From Candidatus Iainarchaeum sp. (GTDB lineage: Archaea; Iainarchaeota; Iainarchaeia; Iainarchaeales; DTGL01): a DNA stretch of 7,620 bases. Each line of letters starts with the position of its first letter. Position 1 is the stretch's first letter. The position numbers and the translations under genes were made by a program. The notes beneath the pieces were generated by a model that was not told the origin of the DNA, made no database searches, and saw only the letters and a program-made list of their open reading frames with translations. Of this stretch, positions 3,460-7,620 are shown in pieces. The stretch spans positions 1 through 7,620 of the forward strand of contig JAGHBI010000003.1 in the NCBI GenBank assembly GCA_021161055.1. Reading direction: 5' to 3'.

Positions 3460-6067
3460 GCTTTATCACCTTCCCTAAAGCATAAACGTTGTGCTTTACT
3501 TCTTTTATTTCACCTGACTTGAGCATTTCCTCTATTAGAGGCTTGATTTTTGCAACATTTTGTTCATCGTATTGGTTCAAATCGAGGGTTTTGTGCTTTT
3601 TGAGAATCTCGATTATTTGAGTTTTCAAATTTGGCAGTTTTTCCTGGGTTAAATTGGCAAATTCTTGAGTTTTCGCTTTTAGGCGGACATTGCGGACATT
3701 GCGGACATTAAGGGGGGAGCCCCTATCCGTTTTTTGGCTTCCAAATTTGCCGTTATTTGGCTCAGAAACGCTAAATTTTGAGGGTGAATTTTGGATAGGG
3801 GCTCCTATGTTGTTGTCTGCGTTGTCTGCGTTGTCTGCAACATCATATCGAGCTCTGAGCTCTTCCAGCTCTTCTTCGGTAATGGTTCGCAGCCTCGCAC
3901 TTGTTCTCCCCCTTCTTATACTCCTTATTCCCATGCTGCTCAAAAGGCGCCCTAATTGTTGCGACTTCCACCTACGCTCAAATTCTTCCTGGCTAATATC
4001 CTGCCACCTTTCGCATAACACTGCTTTGAATTCTGCCTTAAATTCCGAGATTGTAAATTCAACATAACTCGTGCCCTCTAAGTTTCCTTCCTTGCCCCTC
4101 AAGAACAATTGTTCTATCGCTAGAACCGCTGCCTTCTCACTGTAATAAGCGCGCTCAGCCTGTTCCCTTACTTTCCTAATAGCAAATGTCTTAATTGCGG
4201 CGTAAAGTGTAGGATCGATAAGCTTTGCTAAGATTAAAAGGGGGCACCAAATTTCACGGGCCCTGCCTGAAAGCTCGAGAATCTGGAGATTTTCAAACTC
4301 CCTTCTCACTTGTGTCGCCAATTTAAAGGAAAGATAATATAACGCCGCTCGCTCTTCTTTGAATGTGTCTGGTTTGGGATCGCTGGGCGCCAAAGGCTTT
4401 TTTGACTTTTTCAGGGTGACATCAATGAATCTCGAAAGCTGCTGCTGCTTCTCAAGTGGTTCGACTGCCGATATTGCCAGCGGTGCGAATGGGCTAAATA
4501 GTTCTATCCTGTAAGCCCCCGATTTTAGTGGTGTAAGCCTGGGCACTCTTGCGCCTGCTTTATAAGAGTGCTTGAGTAGCGACATCACTATGCTTCTATG
4601 TTTTCTCATCGCTTCGTCAAAGTCATCAACACAAAGGGTTGGACGCCAGCTATCCACTACTCGTGAATAATTGCTATCAGAGGGATCGGCTATCATCAAG
4701 CCGCGCCTGCATACTGCAGCAAGCGTTGCCAAACATCTTGTCTTGCCAGAACCAGCGGAGCCATAGAGGAATAGGCTGGGGATTACGCCAAGAACATCAC
4801 TAAAGTATGTGGTAACAGCCCAGAGCGTAATTACACTTAGCTCTGGCTCTGGCAAATCGACGAATCGCGCAAACTTTGCTTTAATTTTTTTATAAACATC
4901 AGCAAGCGTTATATTCCACTCTTCATTATTTTGAATTGCTTTTATAACGCTAAAAGGCATTGCTGTGGGCAGAGAGCCAGCTAGCATGCCCTTTATTTCC
5001 ACAGATGCTGTAAATTCCCCGAAATTTATATTCTTTAATTCGCCGAGAGGGTGGATTGTAATATCAACAATTTTATCATTTTCATACCTTGCTTCCGCAA
5101 GGAAATGTTCTGTCCTCGAGTAGGGTTCCGCCTCAGGATCTGCAGGGACCACCTCGGTAAAGGCTGAAAAGGGTTGTGCAAATGAAGTGAAATCGCCCTT
5201 AGAATAAAACCAGCCACTTGGCGGCAGGGTTAGGCCGTCTTCCTGGAGGATTTTATATATCGCCTTTTTGCCCTGCACAATGGCCAGCGGTTCTTCTGCA
5301 CTAATTAAATTCAGCTGGCGAGCAAATTCTTTTATAGTGTAAATCTTATCATCATGGAAGTCCACAAATAATTGCGTGTTCTTGTAGAAAGCTAAACTTG
5401 GTTCCTCGTCAGGTGGGTGTAAAGGGCAATTAATTAATAAATACTCACCTTTGTCTACGTAAGTCACCTTTTCCAGAATTTTTCTCAAAAGTGCCTCAAG
5501 TTTTTTGGTCTTCTTCGCTATTTTTGCTTTGCCTTCTTCCGTGTAAGGAAGAAGGTAGTCGAGCAATTTGGCGTAATCCGCCTCGGTAAGCTCAGCAATC
5601 GGAGCATCGTTTGCAACTTCGTATCTGCGCCCTGTGTCAGGGTGCACGCTCGGTGGAATGACACAATAGCAGTTGGAACAGCGCAATTCAATCTCCACGC
5701 CCTTACCAATCTTGTATTTTTTAACACGCATTCGCCTTGCCAATTGCGGGGATAAATAATACAAATGCCAGCCTTTTTTTCCAGTCCTAACTGTTAGTGT
5801 AGACGGGAGAATCTGCTTAATCTTTTCAAAAATCTCTGTATGTTTCCTGCAGTCTACATCGATGCAAATCAGGTCGCCTGGACCACATACCACACCCACA
5901 TTTCCTCCACGTTTAATGTGCTCATGAATTATTTCGTCGTCGAAAGTAAATTGATATTTTTGGTCCTTCCAACTAAAGTTATTATCCGCATTTTTTGGCT
6001 TAACCGGGACCTTCCCTTTTAACAGAATGAAACGAAAATTCGGGTTGCACAATTGCTTTGGTATCAC
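3449..6067 (-). CDS. Prim-pol/AAA+ replication protein
   Basis: This is probably the element's replication initiator (872 residues), combining primase-polymerase and ATPase/helicase activities. Residues 1-175 match the archaeal prim-pol domain: DxD at D70/D72 (ICIDVD), GKKGWH (96-101), and the third acidic motif in IELR followed by VIPPSVHPDTGRRY. Residues 205-255 resemble a decayed DnaG-type CHC2 finger (CPLHPPDEEPSL; second metal pair replaced by DFHDD). The AAA+ core has Walker A GSAGSGKT (436-443), Walker B LCVDDFDE (478-485), a sensor-like AISA and a possible arginine finger R546. Winged-helix-like segments lie at about 650-735 and 815-868, separated by a low-complexity linker containing an in-frame palindromic insert. 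Size and order recall pRN1 ORF904, with a different helicase part. The GTG start overlaps the preceding TGA (GTGA), with GGGGAG upstream. Confidence 0.92.
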   Translation of the reverse strand: MIPKQLCNPNFRFILLKGKVPVKPKNADNNFSWKDQKYQFTFDDEIIHEHIKRGGNVGVVCGPGDLICIDVDCRKHTEIFEKIKQILPSTLTVRTGKKGWHLYYLSPQLARRMRVKKYKIGKGVEIELRCSNCYCVIPPSVHPDTGRRYEVANDAPIAELTEADYAKLLDYLLPYTEEGKAKIAKKTKKLEALLRKILEKVTYVDKGEYLLINCPLHPPDEEPSLAFYKNTQLFVDFHDDKIYTIKEFARQLNLISAEEPLAIVQGKKAIYKILQEDGLTLPPSGWFYSKGDFTSFAQPFSAFTEVVPADPEAEPYSRTEHFLAEARYENDKIVDITIHPLGELKNINFGEFTASVEIKGMLAGSLPTAMPFSVIKAIQNNEEWNITLADVYKKIKAKFARFVDLPEPELSVITLWAVTTYFSDVLGVIPSLFLYGSAGSGKTRCLATLAAVCRRGLMIADPSDSNYSRVVDSWRPTLCVDDFDEAMRKHRSIVMSLLKHSYKAGARVPRLTPLKSGAYRIELFSPFAPLAISAVEPLEKQQQLSRFIDVTLKKSKKPLAPSDPKPDTFKEERAALYYLSFKLATQVRREFENLQILELSGRAREIWCPLLILAKLIDPTLYAAIKTFAIRKVREQAERAYYSEKAAVLAIEQLFLRGKEGNLEGTSYVEFTISEFKAEFKAVLCERWQDISQEEFERRWKSQQLGRLLSSMGIRSIRRGRTSARLRTITEEELEELRARYDVADNADNADNNIGAPIQNSPSKFSVSEPNNGKFGSQKTDRGSPLNVRNVRNVRLKAKTQEFANLTQEKLPNLKTQIIEILKKHKTLDLNQYDEQNVAKIKPLIEEMLKSGEIKEVKHNVYALGKVIKHEA
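3683..3838. repeat. Palindromic cassette with 9-bp triplicates, in frame in the replication gene
   Basis: The left arm has three copies of GCGGACATT (3683-3709), then GGAGCCCCTATCC (3716-3728). The right arm has GGATAGGGGCTCC (3793-3805), then three copies of GTTGTCTGC (3812-3838). The arms align base for base about one axis (46 bp each, 33 identical, inner 13 perfect) around a 64-bp centre with its own small hairpin CCAAAT/ATTTGG (3741-3746/3755-3760). The whole is 156 bp, exactly 52 codons, and encodes ADN x3 (744-752) through NVR x3 (787-795), a disordered linker between two winged-helix-like parts. Confidence 0.8.
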
Positions 6068-6267
6068 CTACGCTCCCCCCTTTTTATTTTATTTTCCAAG
6101 TTAGTGACACGCACGCAGGTCTCGAGAAGAAGCTCCTCTAGCTTTGCCACTTCTCTCTTAAGTTTAAAGAATTCGCGCTCCAATTTTCGATACTTCTGGA
6201 TAAATGGGAAGTGCCCAGCACTATTTGTGCGCGAACATTTATAAAGAGAAACGCACCCCCTTCTCAT
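6064..6267 (-). CDS. Coiled-coil protein
   Basis: The product is 67 residues. After a short N-terminus with two cysteines (C5, C11), residues about 24-63 form a strong leucine-zipper-like coil (YRKLEREFFKLKREVAKLEE, then LLLETCVRVTNLENKI). A role as an oligomerising partner of the replication protein fits its position immediately upstream and the four-base GTGA overlap between the two genes, but that is inference. The ATG is preceded by a GAGGGGGG tract nine bases away, and the gene overlaps the previous one by 29 bases. Confidence 0.75.
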   Translation of the reverse strand: MRRGCVSLYKCSRTNSAGHFPFIQKYRKLEREFFKLKREVAKLEELLLETCVRVTNLENKIKRGERR

Positions 6268-6364
6268 TGGAATTCCCCCCCTCTTTTTTTCTTTCTTTTT
6301 GAATTTCTATTTTTGCTTCTTCTACAACTGCTTGGATAACATCCAGCTCATTTTTCTCTAGCAT
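6239..6364 (-). CDS. 41-residue helical peptide overlapping the RHH gene
   Basis: The product begins MLEKNELDVIQAVVEEAKIE and continues as a charged helix (IQKERKKEGG) with a polar tail. GGAGG sits six bases before the ATG, inside the end of the RHH gene, and the frame overlaps that gene by 17 bases. An upstream in-frame ATG at 6388 would add eight residues (MFLSWRVK) and is the alternative start. No family recognised. It may be a small partner of the RHH protein or of the coiled-coil protein that follows. Confidence 0.6.
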   Translation of the reverse strand: MLEKNELDVIQAVVEEAKIEIQKERKKEGGNSNEKGVRFSL

Positions 6365-6506
6365 CTTGACCCTCCAAGAAAGGAACATTTTCCCCTTCCA
6401 TTCTGAGCTCAACCTGCTTGGAAAGAGAGATTCCATACCTCTCCCTAATTTTCTTCATCCTTTCCAAAAGGTCCTTTTGCAGGGTTACAGTAACTTTCTC
6501 CTTCAT
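6348..6506 (-). CDS. Ribbon-helix-helix (CopG/Arc-like) DNA-binding protein
   Basis: The product is 52 residues: a DNA-contacting strand KVTVTLQ (4-10), helix KDLLERMKKIRERYG (11-25), turn and second helix ISLSKQVELRMEGEN, then a short tail. This alternation is characteristic of RHH repressors, which bind as dimers through the strand. Plasmids and viruses often use such proteins to control copy number or their own operon. It is the first gene of the minus-strand operon and lies beside a control region with several GTAGCG half-sites, so autoregulation is likely (inference). AGGTGGT precedes the ATG. The gene is easily missed because of its length and its overlap with the next frame. Confidence 0.88.
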   Translation of the reverse strand: MKEKVTVTLQKDLLERMKKIRERYGISLSKQVELRMEGENVPFLEGQDAREK

Positions 6507-6588
6507 CTTCTACCACCTTCTACTAAACGCTACTAAACACTATTGTGTAGCGAAAAGTTTAAAAAGGTAGCGTTCAGTAGTATATAGT
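6507..6588. promoter_or_regulatory. Bidirectional control region with shared TATA and operator-like repeats
   Basis: A palindromic TTTAAA (6558-6563) can serve as TATA box in both directions. Its spacing gives a start near 6588 for the plus gene (leaderless) and near 6533 for the minus operon, leaving a short leader with AGGTGGT. TACTAAACGCTAC (6521-6533) and GTAGCGTTCAGTA (6567-6579) form a 13-bp inverted repeat with one mismatch. A third GTAGCG lies at 6547-6552, beside ACAC-TATT-GTGT (6537-6548). The sites flank the TATA box and cover both expected start points, as operators of the RHH or winged-helix protein would. Confidence 0.65.
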
Positions 6589-7233
6589 ATGGCAAGAAAG
6601 AGTATAGCGCAAGCTAGAGAGGAAATACAAGCAGTTACCGAATTTTTCCAAGATTTTCCTGAGATTTATGGGACACTAACGCCCTTAGAATTAGAGGTTT
6701 TGTTAACACTTCTCAAACACAATTACCCCCTTTCTACAAAAGAAATAAGGCAGGCACTAATTACGGAAAAATATGATCGGTTCTTTAAGAGGCCTGCGCA
6801 AGTGAGGTCCCCCTCTCCAGAAGAAGAGGAGCTAATTAACAAAGTAAAAAAATTATGGGAGGGGTGGAGGAGTGGGAAAATAACAAAGACGGAATATTTT
6901 CAAGCCCTCGAAAAAGATTTAAGAGAGAGAGGCATAAGCATTCCTAGCTTCGAGCGAATTGAAAATATACTTCTTTCTTTAGAATCATTAGGGCTCGTTT
7001 CTAAACGCGTGGATGAAAGAAAGAAGGCTAAGTGCCTTTGGCTTATTGTTCCAAAATATAGAGTGAGTTACAACAAAAAGAGAGAAGAGTTTATGGAAAA
7101 AATTTTAGATTTAAAGAAGAAATATCCAGATAAAGATTTTATGAAAGCATTTATAGCATTTTTGGACGAAGGTTATTTCAGCTTTTACAATCTTGAAAAT
7201 TTCGCAGATCTTATTCTGCATGAAAAAAAATAG
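6589..7233 (+). CDS. Winged-helix-like putative regulator
   Basis: The product is 214 residues. Residues 30-57 (LTPLELEVLLTLLKHNYPLS, then TKEIRQAL) look like the first helices of a winged helix. Residues 120-158 (FERIENILLSLESLGLVSKR, then a basic turn and the strand KCLWLIVPKYR) look like the recognition helix and wing. About 60 charged residues, including an LWEGWRSGKITKTEYFQAL helix pair, are inserted between them. The C-terminus is helical. No specific family recognised. It is transcribed divergently from the RHH-led operon and shares its promoter region, a usual arrangement for a regulator. The ATG is placed by the TATA box at 6558-6563 and no leader is expected. Confidence 0.82.
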   Translation: MARKSIAQAREEIQAVTEFFQDFPEIYGTLTPLELEVLLTLLKHNYPLSTKEIRQALITEKYDRFFKRPAQVRSPSPEEEELINKVKKLWEGWRSGKITKTEYFQALEKDLRERGISIPSFERIENILLSLESLGLVSKRVDERKKAKCLWLIVPKYRVSYNKKREEFMEKILDLKKKYPDKDFMKAFIAFLDEGYFSFYNLENFADLILHEKK

Positions 7234-7240
7234 CTTGATT

Positions 7241-7387
7241 TTAATTATTGCTTTCCAGCTTCTTAAGCAGTAAACCTTTTTCCTCAGGAATTGCAATTAT
7301 TGTATCGCCCTTTTTCCAGCCAAGCAGTTTAACATAATCCTTCGGAACACTAACAAAATATCTGGCTTTCCATTCTTGCAGTTTCAC
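7241..7387 (-). CDS. AbrB/MazE-like small DNA-binding protein
   Basis: The product is 48 residues with the pattern W-K-A-R-Y-F-V-S-V-P-K-D-Y followed by LLGWKKGDTIIAIPEEKGLL and a final KKLE. This is the swapped-hairpin AbrB/SpoVT fold: strand, VPK turn, 'GW-x-x-GD' strand and last strand. Such proteins are antitoxins or small regulators, but no toxin gene is adjacent. The start is GTG, set by the SD sequence TGAGGTGAT just upstream. It converges on the winged-helix gene, leaving seven bases between stop codons. It lies just inside the candidate right attachment site, so it probably belongs to the element. Confidence 0.85.
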   Translation of the reverse strand: MKLQEWKARYFVSVPKDYVKLLGWKKGDTIIAIPEEKGLLLKKLESNN

Positions 7388-7390
7388 AAA

Positions 7391-7434
7391 ATCACCTCAC
7401 ACTAACATCATACTTATATGCTTTACTTTATAAA
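7391..7434 (-). promoter_or_regulatory. Promoter and ribosome-binding site of the AbrB-like gene
   Basis: On the minus strand a TTTATAAA box (7427-7434) is followed about 25 bases later by an expected start near 7405. TGAGGTGAT (7391-7399), an extended match to the archaeal anti-SD, then precedes the GTG start. Confidence 0.5.
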
Positions 7435-7493
7435 CATTTATTAGCTAAAAAAGAGGAATAAGGAAGAGGCATTGAACCAAAGGAAGGAATGTT

Positions 7494-7504
7494 CGGCTCT
7501 GGCA
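7494..7504 (+). other. Candidate attR
   Basis: CGGCTCTGGCA is identical to the tRNA 3' end at 117-127 and in the same orientation. It is preceded by GAAT as in the tRNA, but displaced by one base. It lies between the AbrB-like gene and a gene that looks chromosomal. A specified 11-mer would occur by chance in a window of this size less than one time in a hundred, but several choices of 11-mer would have been accepted. Confidence 0.5.
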
Positions 7505-7523
7505 TTCTAAAGAAGGTGATTTT

Positions 7524-7620
7524 GTGGAAAAATATGAAAAACAGGTTGGGCTTGCGCTGCTGCTTGTTGGAGTAATATTTGGAATCGAAGGAATTGTGGC
7601 TTTCTTTTCCGGGTTGTGGG
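7524..7620 (+). CDS. Partial membrane protein, probably chromosomal
   Basis: The gene starts at a GTG preceded by AGGTGAT (7514-7520) and runs off the window after 32 codons. The visible N-terminus is MEKYEKQ followed by a hydrophobic helix (VGLALLLVGVIFGIEGIVAF), then FSGLW. It has no recognisable family in this short piece. Because it begins 20 bases beyond the candidate attR, before integration it would have stood just downstream of the tRNA-Met gene. Confidence 0.75.
   Translation, partial: MEKYEKQVGLALLLVGVIFGIEGIVAFFSGLW

Larger units (their letters stand above)
117..7504. mobile_element. Integrated plasmid/provirus at the tRNA-Met 3' end
   Basis: A tRNA gene is followed immediately by an integrase gene, then by replication, regulatory and small unknown genes. 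An 11-bp direct repeat of the tRNA 3' end (CGGCTCTGGCA, 117-127) recurs at 7494-7504, as expected for tRNA-targeted integration. The gene set is self-sufficient for replication (prim-pol/AAA+ protein) and integration. The integrase frame is intact rather than split by integration, so the arrangement differs from the SSV type. There is no terminase or recognisable capsid gene; one small membrane protein could be a virion component. The right boundary rests on a short repeat and is the least certain part. Confidence 0.7.

Noticed and set aside
3683..3838. Tandem 9-bp repeats as a CRISPR array
   Set aside because: Units are contiguous with no spacers, lie inside a coding frame and encode repeated tripeptides.
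3690..4067. 125-codon plus-strand frame opposite the replication gene
   Set aside because: It is antisense to the well-supported replication protein, and its low-complexity Leu/Ser product is typical of a shadow.
6239..6436. 65-residue reading starting at 6436 in place of the 41-residue gene
   Set aside because: Its first 24 residues lie in the wrong frame of the RHH gene; the internal ATG at 6364 has GGAGG at good spacing.
7385..7526. 13-bp inverted repeat (AGGTGATTTTGTG) at 7385-7397 and 7514-7526
   Set aside because: Both copies are a ribosome-binding site plus GTG start of opposite genes. Seven of the bases are the canonical SD, so convergence explains most of the match.

Overview
The window looks archaeal. 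Three kinds of signal point that way. Shine-Dalgarno sites match the archaeal 16S tail (AGGTGAT, GGAGGT). TATA-like boxes sit about 25 bases ahead of start codons, with at least two transcripts apparently leaderless. The protein content is a tyrosine recombinase with a C-terminal zinc ribbon, a prim-pol/AAA+ replication protein comparable in size to pRN1 ORF904, small zinc-ribbon proteins, a ribbon-helix-helix regulator and an AbrB-like protein. AGA/AGG arginine codons and a K/E-rich composition suggest a thermophile, but I cannot name a lineage.

I read almost the whole window as one integrated plasmid or provirus of about 7.4 kb, inserted at the 3' end of an elongator tRNA-Met gene (55-127). 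An 11-bp copy of the tRNA 3' end recurs at 7494-7504 as the candidate far attachment site. A partial membrane-protein gene just beyond it (from 7524) would be chromosomal.

Layout: the tRNA is followed by a leaderless integrase gene (191-1384) whose TATA box lies between 10-bp inverted repeats. Next is a disordered zone holding a 64-residue two-helix membrane protein (1566-1760) and, head to head with it, the degraded N-terminus of a paralogue (1486-1536, minus). Then come a possibly structured RNA (1762-1929) and a very AT-rich stretch (1930-2140), which may be the origin or one last weak gene.

From 6506 down to 2143 (minus strand) runs a compact operon of nine genes, overlapping or abutting: RHH regulator, 41-residue helical peptide, coiled-coil protein, 872-residue replication protein, two zinc-binding proteins, a protein resembling one lobe of TATA-binding protein, a helical protein and a DUF4177-like protein. 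Diverging from it across an 82-bp control region with a shared palindromic TATA box is a winged-helix-like protein (6589-7233). A 48-residue AbrB-like gene (7241-7387, minus) closes the element.

The most unusual features are three. First, a symmetric palindromic cassette lies in frame inside the replication gene (3683-3838), with three 9-bp repeats in each arm. Second, the inverted partial duplication of the membrane-protein gene differs mainly at third codon positions. Third, the operon carries a single-lobe TBP-like protein. A plausible working model is that the RHH protein, the winged-helix protein and perhaps the TBP-like protein control the replication operon while the integrase maintains the integrated state; this is inference.
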